This document shows, piece by piece, positions 29,682 to 42,710 of a DNA stretch of 64,000 nt (within the stretch, counting starts at the first letter, position 1; every line of letters begins with the position of its first letter). Where the stretch lies: contig NZ_CP044399.1 of NCBI RefSeq assembly GCF_008931805.1, positions 3,087,370-3,151,369 of the forward strand, read 5' to 3'. Origin of the DNA: Moritella marina ATCC 15381. GTDB lineage: Bacteria; Pseudomonadota; Gammaproteobacteria; Enterobacterales; Moritellaceae. A program made the position numbers and the translations under genes. A model generated the notes under the pieces. The model made no database searches. It was not told where the DNA came from and worked only from the letters and a program-made list of their open reading frames with translations.

Positions 29682-31526
29682 TTAGATTGAAAGTTTATCG
29701 ATCTTTTTATTACCCCAAAGGAAGTTCACGATTGCACGTGTACCAATGATTGAAGTAAACATAGAAGCGGCAATACCAATTGCAAGCGTAATAGCGAAAC
29801 CCTTAATCGCACCAGTACCAATTGCAAACAAGATAATCGCAGTTAATAGGGTTGTAATATTCGCATCCGCAATGGTTGATAATGCATTATCATAACCACT
29901 GTGAATCGCTTGTTGAACACTACGACCTTCTTTTAGCTCTTCTCGAATACGTTCGAATACCAATACATTGGCATCAACAGCCATACCTATCGTTAATACG
30001 ATACCAGCGATACCCGGTAGCGTCATTGTCGCCCCTGGGATCATAGACATAATACCAATGATCATGATGATGTTTGCAGATAGCGCGATGTTGGCAACAA
30101 GTCCAAATTTACGGTAGTAGATAGCCATGAAGATAACGATAGCAATCATGCCATAAATCATTGCAGATAAGCCGTTTTCGATATTTTGTTTACCTAAGCT
30201 AGGACCAATAGTACGTTCTTCTACGATTTGTACTGGCGCAACTAACGCACCTGCACGTAGAAGTAGCGCTAAGTTTTTAGCTTCATTGCCACTGTCTAAA
30301 CCAGTAATACGGAAACTACGACCTAACTGCGCTTGAATAGTAGCGACGTTAATTACTTCTTCATTTTTTTGCAGCTTAGATTTACCATCTGCGGTTTTCT
30401 CACCCGTTGGCTTGTATTCAATGAATACTGTTGCCATTGATGTACCGATTGCTTTCTTCGTCGCACGAGACATTTTACTGCCGCCTTGCGAGTCAAGATC
30501 GATATTCACTTGTGAACGACTAAACTCATCTAAGCTCGATGTTGCACCTGTAATGTGATTACCCGTTAAGATAACTTGTTTCTTTAGTACAACAGGACGA
30601 CCATCACGAGTAGTATATTTTTGACTACCAGCAGGTACGCGAGAGCTGTAAGGGTCTGCTTTGTTATCCACTAAACGGAATTCTAGTGTTGCAGTCGCAC
30701 CTAAAATTTCTTTCGCACCAGCAGTATCCTGAACACCTGGTAATTCAACCACAATGCGGTCTGTACCTTGACGCTGTACTAGCGGTTCAGCAACACCTAA
30801 TTGGTTTACACGGTTACGGATAATGGTGATGTTTTGTTGTAGGGCATATTCTTTGATTTCAGCAAGTTTTGCTTCAGTCATTTTTGCCGACACGCTAAAT
30901 TGACCATTATTTTCACTGTCATTTAACAGTAGGTCAGGATATTTAGTTTTGAGAAATTCTTCAGCTTTATCACGGGTTTCAGCATCACGAAAACGTACAG
31001 TTACACCGTTATTGTCTTTACGCACTGCTGTATAACGCAGTTTTTCTTCACGTAAATCAGTACGGAAATCTTGTAACATTTGCTCTTCAGCTTTCACTAA
31101 CGCTTCTTGCATATCAACTTCTAATAAGAAGTGAACACCACCACGTAGATCCAGACCCAGTTTTAGTGGTCCAGCGCCAACAGCTTGTAGCCATTCCGGT
31201 GTAGCAGGGGCAAGATTTAAAGCAACAATGAAGGTTTGACCTAATTGTTCTTTTAAGATTTCACTAGCAAGTAACTGTTGCTCGCTATCAGTTAAGCGAA
31301 TTAATACTTGGTTTTGTTCTAATGAAACGCTTTTATAAGAGATGTCTTGTTTATCGAGTTCTGCTTTAACTTTATCGAGTGTTGATACTTCAATAGCAGC
31401 ACCACGTGCAGCAGAAACTTGGACGGCGGGGTCTTCCCCGTATAGATTTGGTGTGGCATACAGTAAACAAATGGCGATCGTAGCGATCACCATTAGATAC
31501 TTCCACAGAGGATATTTGTTTAACAC
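29682..31526 (-). CDS. secD: Protein translocase subunit SecD
   Basis: A 614-residue partner of SecF. It begins [13 protein letters not shown], has a large periplasmic domain with [17 protein letters not shown] and [14 protein letters not shown], and ends with five membrane helices including [18 protein letters not shown]. Length matches E. coli SecD (615). It uses a GTG start at 31526 with AAGG seven bases upstream. It functions at the periplasmic side of the translocon. Confidence 0.98.
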   Translation of the reverse strand: MLNKYPLWKYLMVIATIAICLLYATPNLYGEDPAVQVSAARGAAIEVSTLDKVKAELDKQDISYKSVSLEQNQVLIRLTDSEQQLLASEILKEQLGQTFIVALNLAPATPEWLQAVGAGPLKLGLDLRGGVHFLLEVDMQEALVKAEEQMLQDFRTDLREEKLRYTAVRKDNNGVTVRFRDAETRDKAEEFLKTKYPDLLLNDSENNGQFSVSAKMTEAKLAEIKEYALQQNITIIRNRVNQLGVAEPLVQRQGTDRIVVELPGVQDTAGAKEILGATATLEFRLVDNKADPYSSRVPAGSQKYTTRDGRPVVLKKQVILTGNHITGATSSLDEFSRSQVNIDLDSQGGSKMSRATKKAIGTSMATVFIEYKPTGEKTADGKSKLQKNEEVINVATIQAQLGRSFRITGLDSGNEAKNLALLLRAGALVAPVQIVEERTIGPSLGKQNIENGLSAMIYGMIAIVIFMAIYYRKFGLVANIALSANIIMIIGIMSMIPGATMTLPGIAGIVLTIGMAVDANVLVFERIREELKEGRSVQQAIHSGYDNALSTIADANITTLLTAIILFAIGTGAIKGFAITLAIGIAASMFTSIIGTRAIVNFLWGNKKIDKLSI

Positions 31527-31555
31527 AATATTACCTTACTGGGATACGGAAAAGA

Positions 31556-31894
31556 TTAAAGCGACTGCATGCTACCTTTTGGTAATACAGCTGCAATGTA
31601 ATCACGTTTAATTGTGATGTTTGTTGCATCAGCAATTGTGATCACGATGTAATCGTTACCTTCAGAAATCTTCGCAATTTTACCGACGATGCCACCAACA
31701 GTAAGTACTTCTTCACCCTTTGACAATGATGCCATTAGGTTCTTCTGTTCTTTTTGACGTTTCGCTTGTGGGCGATAGATCATGAAGTAGAAGATCACAC
31801 CAAAAATACCTAACATGATCAACATTTCGTAACCACCACCAGCTGGTGCAGCAGCACCTTCAGCAGCAACTGCATTTGCAATGAAAAAACTCAT
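31556..31894 (-). CDS. yajC: Preprotein translocase accessory subunit YajC
   Basis: A 112-residue single-span membrane protein. The membrane helix (MLIMLGIFGVIFYFMIYRP) is followed by the basic QAKRQKEQKNLMASL and a small cytoplasmic beta domain with KGEEVLTVGGIVGKI. It binds SecDF in the holotranslocon. The gene is 29 bases upstream of secD in the usual order. Confidence 0.96.
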   Translation of the reverse strand: MSFFIANAVAAEGAAAPAGGGYEMLIMLGIFGVIFYFMIYRPQAKRQKEQKNLMASLSKGEEVLTVGGIVGKIAKISEGNDYIVITIADATNITIKRDYIAAVLPKGSMQSL

Positions 31895-32012
31895 TTTTAT
31901 TTCCCTTTATAAATTTTAATATTGATATGATAAACCAATCACATTACCTTACTACTAATGAGAAAGGTTTACCAAACTTAGATCGACAATCAGGTCAGTG
32001 TTTGCTTAATAA

Positions 32013-33164
<1,152 letters not shown>

Positions 33165-33280
33165 TCAGAGAAACAGTCTGACATTACTTCTCTCAAAAAA
33201 TTCAAATAACGTACCAATTGGTAGTCATTTATCGTTAACAAATTAGCAGTGAGCAGATAAGCACCCACTACTAATTAAAT

Positions 33281-34330
33281 TTAATCTGCGGTCTGTTTCG
33301 TCACAAACATCGCATCGCCATAACTAAAGAAACGGTATTTCTCAGCTATCGCATGTTGATAAGCAGGCATCACATGGTCATAACCAGCGAATGCAGATAG
33401 CAACATGATCAAGGTTGATTCTGGTAAATGGAAATTCGTTACCATGGCATCAACCAGTTGGAATTCGTAACCAGGATAAATAAAGATCTCGGTATCATCA
33501 AAGAATGGTGCCAGCGGTAAGCCTTTCGCCATCGTTACTTGTGCTGCACTTTCTAATGAACGTACTGACGTCGTACCCACTGCAATAACACGGCCGCCAT
33601 TGGCTTTCGTCTCTGCAATTTTAGCCACCACTTCTTCAGATACTTCAGCGTATTCAGAATGCATGTGGTGATCGAGAATATTATCAACACGTACCGGCTG
33701 GAATGTGCCGGCACCAACGTGTAGTGTAACAAATGCAGTATTCACGCCTTTTTCTGCTAATTGCGCTAACAAGGCTTCATCAAAGTGTAAACCAGCAGTC
33801 GGCGCGGCTACGGCACCGGGCTTTTCGTTGTAAACCGTTTGGTAGCGTTCTTTATCTGAATCTTCATCTGGGCGATCGATATAAGGTGGCAAAGGCATGT
33901 GGCCAATGTCTTCTAATACTTCCAGTACATGACGTTCGTCTAAGAACTTAAGTTCAAATAACGCATCATGACGCGCAACCATTTCAGCATTTACCGTGCC
34001 TTCTAGGATTAATCGCGCACCGACTTTTGGTGATTTTGATGAACGTACGTGTGCAAGTACAGAGTGCTCGCTAATAACACGTTCAACCAGTACTTCGATT
34101 TTACCGCCAGAGGCTTTTTGCCCGTACATACGCGCAGGGATCACACGGGTATTGTTAAATACCATCAGATCACCCGCTTCAACTAAATCGAGGATGTCTG
34201 CAAACTGTTTATCTGCAAGCTCACCGCTGTTACCGTTTAGTTGTAATAGACGGCTTGAACGACGATCCGCTTTCGGATAACGTGCGATTAACTCGTCAGG
34301 AAGGGTAAAATTGAAATCTGAAACCTGCAT
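33281..34330 (-). CDS. queA: S-adenosylmethionine:tRNA ribosyltransferase-isomerase
   Basis: A 349-residue enzyme that adds an epoxycyclopentane ring to tRNA-bound preQ1 to give epoxyqueuosine. Conserved features are [41 protein letters not shown] and [15 protein letters not shown]. It is the first gene of the operon leading to secF. The ATG at 34330 abuts an AT-rich leader. Confidence 0.97.
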   Translation of the reverse strand: MQVSDFNFTLPDELIARYPKADRRSSRLLQLNGNSGELADKQFADILDLVEAGDLMVFNNTRVIPARMYGQKASGGKIEVLVERVISEHSVLAHVRSSKSPKVGARLILEGTVNAEMVARHDALFELKFLDERHVLEVLEDIGHMPLPPYIDRPDEDSDKERYQTVYNEKPGAVAAPTAGLHFDEALLAQLAEKGVNTAFVTLHVGAGTFQPVRVDNILDHHMHSEYAEVSEEVVAKIAETKANGGRVIAVGTTSVRSLESAAQVTMAKGLPLAPFFDDTEIFIYPGYEFQLVDAMVTNFHLPESTLIMLLSAFAGYDHVMPAYQHAIAEKYRFFSYGDAMFVTKQTAD

Positions 34331-34583
34331 GAAGGCACCTTAAAATCGAACTTAAAATTGAAATAGTCCGCTAGTCTAGTTATCAACAGAGAGAATATCA
34401 AGGGGAGAAGAGATTTGTGCCGATTATGACGGTTTAAATAACCACTTAATAACCTTCCCCGAGATAGACGCTAAAGTTATTAGCGAAAATCGGGGCAAAC
34501 ATAAGATCTCTGCCCTTCTGATTATCAGCTTAGCGGTTTGCAGGAGTAATATCATTTTGATCACTTAGTTTTCGGAATTGGTA

Positions 34584-35084
34584 TTAGTTATCCGAATAAT
34601 AAATTTTATTGTTCATCAAGCGAATATCAAACTCAGTGTCAAACGACACAAGCCCACCATCCAATTTATGTAACCAACGCCAACGATCTTGTTCTGCGTT
34701 TCTGAACATCACAAACAAGGCAATGTACTCTGCATCATCGGCTTGTACGAACTCATAATTTACTCTGGCATTGGGCTGTACACTGAATACTTGTTTATCA
34801 ACTAGGTCTGTACCAAGTATTAATTCATCCGCTTGCCATAATTGATCAAAACTCGCGCTGCGAAACCCACCAACTGCCGATAATTGATAAACCCGCACCA
34901 TCACAGGTAAGGATTCGCTATGTTTATTACTATTGAGATCTGCCGAAGCGGCTAAATTTAATCGAATATCAGTACTGCTACAGGCTGTAAGTAATAACAG
35001 CATGAGGGGAGTCATGAGCAGTTTTACACGTTTTAATTGTATACAAAGAAAGGCTGTAAATAATTTCATCGGCTTAACATCCAT
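34584..35084 (-). CDS. TssJ-like type VI secretion lipoprotein
   Basis: Up to 166 residues. An N-terminal hydrophobic stretch ends in a clear lipobox, LLLLTAC, so it is an outer-membrane lipoprotein candidate. The mature part matches the TssJ/SciN/VasD family: VMVRVYQLSAVGGFRSASFDQLW, LGTDLVDKQVF and a final short beta strand. TssJ anchors the type VI membrane complex to the outer membrane. No other type VI gene lies in the window, so it is an isolated copy. The start is uncertain; ATGs at 35084 and 35069 are both possible. Confidence 0.75.
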   Translation of the reverse strand: MDVKPMKLFTAFLCIQLKRVKLLMTPLMLLLLTACSSTDIRLNLAASADLNSNKHSESLPVMVRVYQLSAVGGFRSASFDQLWQADELILGTDLVDKQVFSVQPNARVNYEFVQADDAEYIALFVMFRNAEQDRWRWLHKLDGGLVSFDTEFDIRLMNNKIYYSDN

Positions 35085-35175
35085 TGTTATGAGCTAATAT
35101 TTGAGTGTTCAATAGGTATCCATACCTTCCCCGTTATAACAAAATAGCGGGCAATATAAAACTGTAAGCAATAAA

Positions 35176-35197
35176 AAAGCAGCTCGAGAGCTGCTTT
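35176..35197 (-). terminator. Rho-independent terminator after guaA
   Basis: The perfect stem AAAGCAGCT / AGCTGCTTT has a four-base loop and T-run on the minus strand. It follows the guaA stop by about 60 bases. Confidence 0.85.
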
Positions 35198-35259
35198 CAT
35201 ATTCATATCAGTATTACTGCTTAACGATTTACGTCGCTACTTAAACAACTAGATGAGGG

Positions 35260-36840
35260 TTATTCCCACTCAATTGTTGCAGGTGGCTTACCAGATACAT
35301 CGTAAACTACACGAGAAATACCATCAATTTCGTTGATAATACGGTTTGATACATGACCGATTAAATCATACGGCAGATGTGACCAACGCGCCGTCATAAA
35401 GTCGATAGTTTCTACACAACGTAGTGATACAACCCAATCATACTTACGGCAATCACCCATTACGCCAACAGAGCGTACTGGTAAGAATACCACAAATGCT
35501 TGGCTTACTTTATGGTAAAGTTCTGCTTTGTGTAATTCTTCGATGAAGATAGCGTCAGCACGACGTAATAGGTCGCAATATTCTTTTTTCACTTCGCCAA
35601 GTACACGCACACCTAGACCCGGTCCAGGGAATGGGTGACGGTAAAGCATGTCGTATGGAAGACCTAATTCAAGACCAATCTTACGTACTTCATCTTTAAA
35701 TAATTCACGTAATGGTTCAACTAGACCCATTGCCATATCGTCAGGTAAACCACCTACGTTATGGTGTGATTTAATCACATGCGCTTTACCATTTTTAGTC
35801 GCAGCAGATTCGATAACGTCAGGGTAGATAGTACCTTGCGCTAACCATTTAGCATTGCTTAATTTCTTCGATTCTTCATCAAAAATTTCAACAAATACAC
35901 GGCCGATAATTTTACGTTTCGTTTCTGGATCGTTCTCGCCAGCCATTTGCTCAAGAAAACGGTCTTCCGCTTTAACATGTACAATGTTTAGACCAAAACG
36001 ATCACCAAACATATCCATTACTTGCTGACCTTCGTTTAAACGAAGTAAACCGTTATCAACGAATACACATGTTAGCTTATCGCCAATTGCACGTTGTAAT
36101 AACATAGCAACAACAGATGAATCAACACCGCCAGATAAACCTAAGATAACTTCATCATCACCGATTTGCTCTTTCATACGTGCAACAGCATCATCAATGA
36201 TTGAGCTTGAAGTCCAAAGTCCGTCACAGCCACAAATATCTTTAGCAAAGTGAGCAAGCATACGTTCGCCTTGGCGAGTATGTGTTACTTCAGGGTGGAA
36301 TTGCACACCGTAAAAGCGTTTCTCTTCATTTGCCATCGCAGCAAACTGACAAGTCGCTGTGTTAGCAACTGTTACAAAACCTTCAGGGATAGCAGACACT
36401 TTATCACCGTGGCTCATCCATACGTCTAATAGTGCTTTACCAGAATCTGATACTGCATCTTCGATAGACTTGAATAGTTCAGAAGGGTTTTGCATCTCAA
36501 TTTGTGCATAACCAAACTCGCCTTCGCCAGTGCCTTTAATAACTTCGCCACCAAGTTGCTTAGACATAGTTTGCATGCCATAGCAGATACCCAATACAGG
36601 TACGCCAGCATTGAATACATATTCAGGTGCACGTGGAGAACCTTCAGCGGTTACGCTTTCTGGGCCACCCGCAAGAATAATACCGTTTGGATTGAATTCA
36701 CGGATATCCGCTTCACTCACATCCCATGTCCATAACTCACAGTAAACACCGATTTCACGGATACGACGGGCGATTAACTGCGTATATTGAGAACCAAAGT
36801 CCAAGATAAGGATTTTTTGTTCATGAATATTTGTGGTCAT
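35260..36840 (-). CDS. guaA: GMP synthase (glutamine-hydrolysing)
   Basis: A 526-residue enzyme with an N-terminal glutamine amidotransferase ([15 protein letters not shown], nucleophile in GICYGMQ, VQFHPEV). The ATP-pyrophosphatase domain has the P-loop [10 protein letters not shown] at about residue 235. The C-terminal dimerisation domain ends in the conserved PPATIEWE. It converts XMP to GMP. guaB lies 113 bases upstream on the same strand, the standard guaBA operon. Confidence 0.99.
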   Translation of the reverse strand: MTTNIHEQKILILDFGSQYTQLIARRIREIGVYCELWTWDVSEADIREFNPNGIILAGGPESVTAEGSPRAPEYVFNAGVPVLGICYGMQTMSKQLGGEVIKGTGEGEFGYAQIEMQNPSELFKSIEDAVSDSGKALLDVWMSHGDKVSAIPEGFVTVANTATCQFAAMANEEKRFYGVQFHPEVTHTRQGERMLAHFAKDICGCDGLWTSSSIIDDAVARMKEQIGDDEVILGLSGGVDSSVVAMLLQRAIGDKLTCVFVDNGLLRLNEGQQVMDMFGDRFGLNIVHVKAEDRFLEQMAGENDPETKRKIIGRVFVEIFDEESKKLSNAKWLAQGTIYPDVIESAATKNGKAHVIKSHHNVGGLPDDMAMGLVEPLRELFKDEVRKIGLELGLPYDMLYRHPFPGPGLGVRVLGEVKKEYCDLLRRADAIFIEELHKAELYHKVSQAFVVFLPVRSVGVMGDCRKYDWVVSLRCVETIDFMTARWSHLPYDLIGHVSNRIINEIDGISRVVYDVSGKPPATIEWE

Positions 36841-36953
36841 TAAAGATATTCCTGTAAATATATTTAGTTGTTATGTTTATAATAATAGTAAGAGGAGACG
36901 TTTGTCTCCCCTTGAATTATCAGTTTCGAACTATCTATTTTGCTAAAACTAAC

Positions 36954-38417
36954 TTAGTTTGAACGGTAGTTAGGCGCTTCTTTTGTCATCGTTACATCGT
37001 GTACATGGCTTTCTGTGATACCAGAACCTGTGATACGAACAAATTCAGCTTTGGTGTTCATATCATGGATAGTTGCACAACCAGTTAGACCCATTGAAGA
37101 ACGGATACCACCCATTTGTTGATGGATGATTTCTTTCAATTTGCCTTTATAAGGAACACGGCCTTCAATACCTTCTGGTACTAATTTGTCAGCTGCATTT
37201 TCAGATTGGAAGTAACGGTCAGATGAACCCTTAGACATAGCGCCTAATGAACCCATACCACGGTATGACTTGTATGCTCGACCTTGGTAAAGTTCAACTT
37301 CACCAGGTGCTTCTTCAGTACCAGCAAACATAGAACCAACCATGACACATGATGCACCAGCAACAAGCGCTTTAGCGATGTCACCAGAGAAACGGATACC
37401 ACCATCAGCGATAACTGGTACACCAGTACCTTCTAATGCAGTTACAGCATCATTGATTGCTGTAATTTGTGGTACACCAACACCTGTAACGATACGTGTA
37501 GTACAGATTGAACCAGGGCCGATACCCACTTTAACACAGCTAACACCAGCATCTACTAATGCAAGTGCACCAGCGCCAGTTGCTACGTTACCACCAATGA
37601 TTTCTAAATCAGGGTATGCAGCGCGTGTTTCTTTAATACGGTTAAGAACACCTTGAGAGTGGCCGTGAGATGAATCAATTAATAATACATCCACACCCGC
37701 TTCTACTAATGCGTCGATACGTTCAGCAGTAGAACCACCAGCACCAACAGCAGCACCTACACGTAAACGACCTAATTCGTCTTTACATGCATTTGGTTTT
37801 TTCTCTGCTTGTTTAAAATCTTTAACCGTGATCATACCCGTTAGTTTAAAGTCTTCGCTTACAGCAAGTACTTTCTCAATACGGTGTTTGTGCATTAGGC
37901 CAAGCACTTCTTCACGAGAAGATTTTTGTCCAACAGTCACTAAACGATCTTTCGGTGTCATTACTGATGAAACTAGGGCTGTTAAATCATCAACAAAACG
38001 TACATCACGACCAGTAATGATACCCACTAGGTCATTGGCTTCGGTTACTACAGGAAAGCCAGCAAAACCGTATTGCTTAGCTAGTTCAGCTACATCAGCA
38101 ATAGTCATATCAGGTTTTACAGTAACGGGCTCAGCAACAATACCACTTACATATTTTTTAACTAAACGTACTTCAGCGGCTTGACGCTCAATTGACATGT
38201 TCTTGTGAACGAAACCAATACCACCTTCTTCAGCTAGCGCAATCGCTAAACGACCTTCGGTTACTGTGTCCATCGCAGCAGCAAGCATAGGGATGTTTAA
38301 CGAGATATTTTTCGTTAGTTGAGTTTTTAGGTTCGCATCGTTCGGTAGAACAGTTGAATGAGCAGGTACAAGCAGTACGTCATCAAAGGTAAGGGCTTCT
38401 TTGGCAATTCTTAGCAT
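36954..38417 (-). CDS. guaB: Inosine-5'-monophosphate dehydrogenase
   Basis: A 487-residue TIM-barrel enzyme with an inserted pair of CBS domains (about residues 95-205). The catalytic cysteine lies in [17 protein letters not shown] at about residue 305. [15 protein letters not shown] near the start is typical. It oxidises IMP to XMP, the committed step to GMP. The frame is open to 38459, but the ATG at 38417 matches the family start and has a GGTGAG site. Confidence 0.98.
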   Translation of the reverse strand: MLRIAKEALTFDDVLLVPAHSTVLPNDANLKTQLTKNISLNIPMLAAAMDTVTEGRLAIALAEEGGIGFVHKNMSIERQAAEVRLVKKYVSGIVAEPVTVKPDMTIADVAELAKQYGFAGFPVVTEANDLVGIITGRDVRFVDDLTALVSSVMTPKDRLVTVGQKSSREEVLGLMHKHRIEKVLAVSEDFKLTGMITVKDFKQAEKKPNACKDELGRLRVGAAVGAGGSTAERIDALVEAGVDVLLIDSSHGHSQGVLNRIKETRAAYPDLEIIGGNVATGAGALALVDAGVSCVKVGIGPGSICTTRIVTGVGVPQITAINDAVTALEGTGVPVIADGGIRFSGDIAKALVAGASCVMVGSMFAGTEEAPGEVELYQGRAYKSYRGMGSLGAMSKGSSDRYFQSENAADKLVPEGIEGRVPYKGKLKEIIHQQMGGIRSSMGLTGCATIHDMNTKAEFVRITGSGITESHVHDVTMTKEAPNYRSN

Positions 38418-38483
38418 GGGCAATATCTCACCTTGTAAAAGGTATAAAATGGATGACATAATCGGTATAAATATTGCGGACGA

Positions 38484-38512
38484 AGTATATTGATGGTTTA
38501 GGGTAAAAGCAA
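38484..38512 (-). promoter_or_regulatory. Predicted sigma-70 promoter of guaBA
   Basis: On the minus strand, TTGCTT and TATACT are separated by 17 bases, about 70 bases upstream of the guaB start. Confidence 0.6.
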
Positions 38513-38628
38513 ACTATATTTCATTTTTTTTAGTTATGGTTGATCTTAATGCCTATTAAAAAGCAAATCTGCTACAATATGCCGATACGATTTTATACTG
38601 ATTACTGATATTTATATCTCATTTACTG

Positions 38629-39999
38629 ATGAAAAATGCATCAGATTTTAACTGCTTAACGCGAGAGAGCCTTATTTTGAACAATCCAAATATTTATACA
38701 GTGACTCACTTGAATGCCAGCGTTAGACAATTAATCGAATCAGAAATGGGCACCCTCTGGTTAACCGGTGAAATATCCAACTTCGTTGCGCCCGCATCGG
38801 GGCATTGGTATTTATCGCTTAAAGACAGTCGTTCGCAAGTACGCTGCGCCATGTTTAAAGGTAACAACCGCCGCGTCTCATTTCGCCCAGCTAACGGTCA
38901 ACAAGTATTAGCCAAAGTACGTGTCACTATGTACGAACCTCGCGGTGAATATCAATTAGTGATTGAATCATTAAGCCCTGCTGGGGATGGTATATTACAG
39001 CAGCAATACGAGCAGTTAAAAGCCTCGCTAGATGCACAAGGCTATTTTGCCCAAGCGCATAAAAAAGCCCTCCCGTTACATGCGAAAAAAATTGGTATTG
39101 TCACTTCATCAACAGGTGCTGCCGTACACGATATTCTCACCGTGCTAGCGCGTCGTAGCCCTAACCTCCCGGTCATTATCTATCCGACGCTGGTGCAAGG
39201 TGCACAAGCAGCTTCTGCGATTGTCAACGCGATTAATATGGCCAATCAACGTAACGAGGTTGACCTGCTAATTGTCGGTCGTGGTGGTGGTTCATTAGAA
39301 GATTTATGGTGTTTTAATGAAGCAAGTGTTGCACAGGCTATTTTTAACAGCCAATTGCCGATTATCAGCGCTGTTGGCCACGAAATCGACGTCACTATCG
39401 CCGATTTCGTGGCAGATATGCGCGCCCCAACACCTTCTGCAGCAGCTGAATTGGTCAGCCAAGATCAAGCGCACTTACAACAACAAGTAACGAACCTGAG
39501 CAAGCGTTTAAACAAGGCAATGCAAAACCAACTGGCAAGAAAGCAACATCAACAGCGCTACTTACAGCAGTCTTTGATGAGCCAGCACCCCCAGCATAAA
39601 CTGCAACAGCAAAGCCAAAAACTTGATGAGCTTAACTTACGCTTGAACCAAGCGGTAAATCGCCATATCGCTAAGCAGAAGTTAAATTTAACCCAGCTTA
39701 CAGGACGTTTACAATCTCGTTCTCCAGTACATAAATTGACTGCGATGCAGCAACAACAGGCCAATTTGCAGGCGCGCTTGCACAATGCCATGCAACGCCG
39801 TTTGCAACAAGAACAAAACCAACTACAAAACTTGGTGCAACAGCTGCAAACAGTTAGTCCATTGGCAACCCTAACTCGCGGTTATTCAATTACTCAAAAT
39901 GACCAACACCAAGTCATCACCTCGGTGAGTAAACTAAAAGCAGGCGATAAGTTAATTACCCGTTTTACCGATGGCGAAATACGCTCGACTATCGATTGA
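38629..39999 (+). CDS. xseA: Exodeoxyribonuclease VII large subunit
   Basis: Up to 456 residues. The N-terminal OB-fold has [15 protein letters not shown] and [23 protein letters not shown]. The catalytic region includes [15 protein letters not shown] and [29 protein letters not shown] long glutamine-rich coiled coil follows, and the C-terminus has [13 protein letters not shown]. With XseB it degrades single-stranded DNA. The ATG at 38629 has no ribosome binding site. A TTG at 38677 with GAGAG upstream would give an N-terminus closer to E. coli XseA and may be the true start. Divergent from guaB. Confidence 0.95.
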   Translation: MKNASDFNCLTRESLILNNPNIYTVTHLNASVRQLIESEMGTLWLTGEISNFVAPASGHWYLSLKDSRSQVRCAMFKGNNRRVSFRPANGQQVLAKVRVTMYEPRGEYQLVIESLSPAGDGILQQQYEQLKASLDAQGYFAQAHKKALPLHAKKIGIVTSSTGAAVHDILTVLARRSPNLPVIIYPTLVQGAQAASAIVNAINMANQRNEVDLLIVGRGGGSLEDLWCFNEASVAQAIFNSQLPIISAVGHEIDVTIADFVADMRAPTPSAAAELVSQDQAHLQQQVTNLSKRLNKAMQNQLARKQHQQRYLQQSLMSQHPQHKLQQQSQKLDELNLRLNQAVNRHIAKQKLNLTQLTGRLQSRSPVHKLTAMQQQQANLQARLHNAMQRRLQQEQNQLQNLVQQLQTVSPLATLTRGYSITQNDQHQVITSVSKLKAGDKLITRFTDGEIRSTID

Positions 40000-40015
40000 T
40001 ATTGATAGCAGCCAT

Positions 40016-40264
40016 TTAATCAAATGTAAAATGCTTAAAATGTGGGTTATCGACCTGCACTTTAAGCGTTGAAATACTATCTAGTACGATCAATTCAACC
40101 TCACCATCAATATGCATTTCTATACACTCATCTCGCGCGTCATTACGCTTGGTATCGACACCTACACCTTCAATTTCAATACCTGATTTAAGGATTAATT
40201 TAATTGGGTATCGATGCATACATACTATTTCAATGTAGTCATATTGCTCACATTTAATCATCAC
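40016..40264 (-). CDS. rof: Rho-binding antiterminator (Rof family)
   Basis: An 82-residue protein similar along its length to E. coli Rof (YaeO): KCEQYDYIEIVCMHRYPIKLILKSG near the start, a central acidic EIEGVGVDTKRND, and a closing VLDSISTLKV. Rof binds transcription terminator Rho and blocks its RNA access. It is placed between xseA and an AraC regulator, 16 bases downstream of the latter on the same strand, so they may be cotranscribed. Confidence 0.82.
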   Translation of the reverse strand: MMIKCEQYDYIEIVCMHRYPIKLILKSGIEIEGVGVDTKRNDARDECIEMHIDGEVELIVLDSISTLKVQVDNPHFKHFTFD

Positions 40265-40280
40265 TATTCCTTGTTCATTA

Positions 40281-41057
40281 TTACTTTGTATTAGCTAGAT
40301 ATTTCGCTGGTGTTGAACTTGTATGCTGACGAAAAAAACTAATAAACGCACTGTCACTGGTAAAATCTAAATCGAATGCTACCGTCGAAATACGCTGACC
40401 TTCAGCTAAACGTTCGATGGCATTGAGCAACCGCCATTGCTGTCGCCACGCTTGATAAGGCATGCCAGTTTCCCGCGAAAATATGCGACTGATGGTTTTA
40501 CCACTCGCACCAATCTCCGTTTGTAATTGGTTTAATGGTTGCGGAGGCAAGTCATTTGCCATTAGCGCCGTTAACCATATTTGTAATCGTGGGTCTTGTG
40601 GTAACGGTAGGTGTAACTGCTGCACCGGCGCAACTGCCAGCTCGTCACAAAATAACGCCAGGGTATTGGCTTGTTCTAGTTGCGGTTTATCCCAATCCCA
40701 AAATGCCATACGTTCAATTAGTGCTTGTAATAAGACATTCACTTCGACAATGCACATAGTCGTCGGTAATAACGCAGCCAGATCTGCACTGAAATATAAC
40801 GAACGATACGACACCACATTACGCATACGTGCGCAGTGCATCATCCCCGCCGGGATCCAAGCTGCACGTGTTGGTGGTAATACCGATTGCATGCCATCGA
40901 GGGTAATACTAATACAACCTGCGGGTGCATATAATAACTGACCTTTATTATGCTTGTGCATACCCGAGTCATGCTGGCCAACTTCGGTCGCGATACCTAT
41001 CACTTGGTTGGATAAGCTATCGACATTAAATTGCTGCCCTTCTGCAATAGCCGCCAT
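40281..41057 (-). CDS. AraC-family transcriptional regulator with cupin sensor
   Basis: About 258 residues. The N-terminal cupin region has HKHNKGQLLYAPAGC and WIPAGMMH, with probable metal-binding histidines. The C-terminal double HTH contains IGASGKTISRIFSRETGM and the conserved FDLDFTSDSAFISFFRQHTSSTPAKY. The ATG at 41057 has GAGGA upstream; the frame extends to 41171. It is divergent from an MFS exporter gene with only 98 bases between, so the exporter is the most likely target. Confidence 0.88.
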   Translation of the reverse strand: MAAIAEGQQFNVDSLSNQVIGIATEVGQHDSGMHKHNKGQLLYAPAGCISITLDGMQSVLPPTRAAWIPAGMMHCARMRNVVSYRSLYFSADLAALLPTTMCIVEVNVLLQALIERMAFWDWDKPQLEQANTLALFCDELAVAPVQQLHLPLPQDPRLQIWLTALMANDLPPQPLNQLQTEIGASGKTISRIFSRETGMPYQAWRQQWRLLNAIERLAEGQRISTVAFDLDFTSDSAFISFFRQHTSSTPAKYLANTK

Positions 41058-41155
41058 TTGTCCTCTTTTTGATATTAACTGTTCTAATGTTTGTAATACG
41101 AATACCCCATCATAACTATAATGCTGGCATATTAATAATACAGAGCGAACTTGGC

Positions 41156-42301
41156 ATGAACAGAAAACCACACATCAGCCTTATATTGGCTTTAATGATG
41201 TTTCCACAAATTGTCGAAACCATCTACAGTCCGGTATTGCCACACCTTGCAAACAGTTTCGATGTCAGCATTCACACCGCTACGCAAACCTTATCTATTT
41301 ACTTTAGCGCATTTGCGTTGGGTGTCATCTTTTGGGGGCGTATCGCCGATCTGATTGGCCGTCGACCTGCGATGCTAATTGGTTTATGCACGTACGGCTT
41401 AGGGTCTATATTGGCGCTAATGGCTACGGATTTCAATATGCTGATGATGGCTAGATTTACGTCAGCATTTGGCGCTGCAGTGGGTTCTGTCGTAACTCAA
41501 ACCATGCTACGAGATAGCTATAACGGTGATGATTTAGTTAAAGTATTCACGCTAATGGGCATGGGGATCTCGTTGAGTCCGGTCATAGGTTTAATATCAG
41601 GCGGCTTTATCGCAGAGTACGCGGGTCATTTAGGCGTGTTTTCAGTGTTACTTATACTGGCGATATTATTACTTTTTGTGGCGCTTAAAGCGTTGCCCGA
41701 AACGCGCCCTGACAAGATAGCCAAAGTTAACCTCATAACTTTACTCATGCGCATGCTCAAAGACCGTGACATTCGTTACCACGCTATTTTGGTCGCCCTG
41801 TTTAATTTGGTGTTATTTAGCTATTACTCACTGGCGCCGTTTATCTTTAGTAAACTCGATTTTATCTCGATTGAATTTGGTTACACCGGTATCGCATTAG
41901 CCTGCGGCAGTTTACTCGGTAGCATGCTTAACAAACGTTTACTGCAAGCGAAATATACATCACAGTCATTACTGCGTTTAGCCTGTGCTTTAGTGTTGTG
42001 TGGCAGTGTCGGAGTTTATGCGTTGCAAGACAGTGTTTGGTTGTTAGCACCGATGCTGATTGTTGTAATGAGTTATGGTATTGCCATTCCGAACATTCTC
42101 GCGCATGCCTTAGCCAAGTATAAAGATGTCGCTGGATCTGCAGGTGCAGTATTTGGCTTATTCTATTATTTACTCTTAGGGGCGGGATTGGCGCTCACCG
42201 GGATCTTGAACAACCTAGGCTTGGTACTGATGCTAGCAGCTAGCATCATCTTAGTCTGCACTGTTCAGCTTAACCGAGCAGTGCAGAAAAAAAACCACTA
42301 A
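41156..42301 (+). CDS. Bcr/CflA-type MFS drug exporter
   Basis: A 381-residue membrane protein with about 12 predicted helices. The DHA1 motif A appears in GRIADLIGRRPAMLIG, and the Bcr/CflA-like start is QIVETIYSPVLPHLANSF. MMARFTSAFGAAVGSVV follows. It probably exports small drugs or metabolites by proton antiport. The ATG at 41156 gives a normal short N-terminus; the frame is open to 41069. The stop overlaps the convergent gene by four bases. The neighbouring divergent AraC regulator probably controls it. Confidence 0.87.
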   Translation: MNRKPHISLILALMMFPQIVETIYSPVLPHLANSFDVSIHTATQTLSIYFSAFALGVIFWGRIADLIGRRPAMLIGLCTYGLGSILALMATDFNMLMMARFTSAFGAAVGSVVTQTMLRDSYNGDDLVKVFTLMGMGISLSPVIGLISGGFIAEYAGHLGVFSVLLILAILLLFVALKALPETRPDKIAKVNLITLLMRMLKDRDIRYHAILVALFNLVLFSYYSLAPFIFSKLDFISIEFGYTGIALACGSLLGSMLNKRLLQAKYTSQSLLRLACALVLCGSVGVYALQDSVWLLAPMLIVVMSYGIAIPNILAHALAKYKDVAGSAGAVFGLFYYLLLGAGLALTGILNNLGLVLMLAASIILVCTVQLNRAVQKKNH

Positions 42302-42639
42302 GCTAAACGTTTAGTCCAGTTGCCGCCATTATCACGGGCACAGTTTTCTTCACTGTCAAACTTGATCTGTTTATTGGGATTTTTGAGTTTCACGTCCATC
42401 GACATAAGTGCCTGTGTTAATAACGCATACAAACGCAGGTCTTGCTTCGATGTCGTCAACTGGGCAATATCTGCATTGCTTTCAAACACACAAGTCAGCT
42501 TTAACGAGGTTGGAAAATTAGCGTAGTTCACCTGATGTGTTAACCACTGAAACCCCTGGATTTCATCCTTTGCCGTTTCACAAACATCGGTAAGTACTTT
42601 ACATAAATTATTATCAATCTTCTTTTCTGTTTTAGTCAT
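42298..42639 (-). CDS. Conserved-looking hypothetical protein
   Basis: A 113-residue soluble protein of mixed helix and strand prediction, with no signal peptide. Visible features are CETAKDEIQGFQWLTHQVNY, FPTSLKLTCVFES and a C-terminal SEENCARDNGGNWTKRLA. I do not recognise a named family. The composition and codon use look like a real gene. The tail overlaps the convergent exporter gene by four bases. It lies downstream of the PhoX gene terminator. Confidence 0.65.
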   Translation of the reverse strand: MTKTEKKIDNNLCKVLTDVCETAKDEIQGFQWLTHQVNYANFPTSLKLTCVFESNADIAQLTTSKQDLRLYALLTQALMSMDVKLKNPNKQIKFDSEENCARDNGGNWTKRLA

Positions 42640-42710
42640 GTTCTGCCCGTGGTTAGACTGCCAATTTTTATAACGCTATCCTACCGTAAATTAAGCGCTA
42701 TAAACAATAA

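Noticed and set aside
39558-39791. A cysteine-rich 77-codon frame antisense to xseA
   Set aside because: Its cysteine and leucine runs are the antisense of the glutamine-rich coiled coil of xseA.
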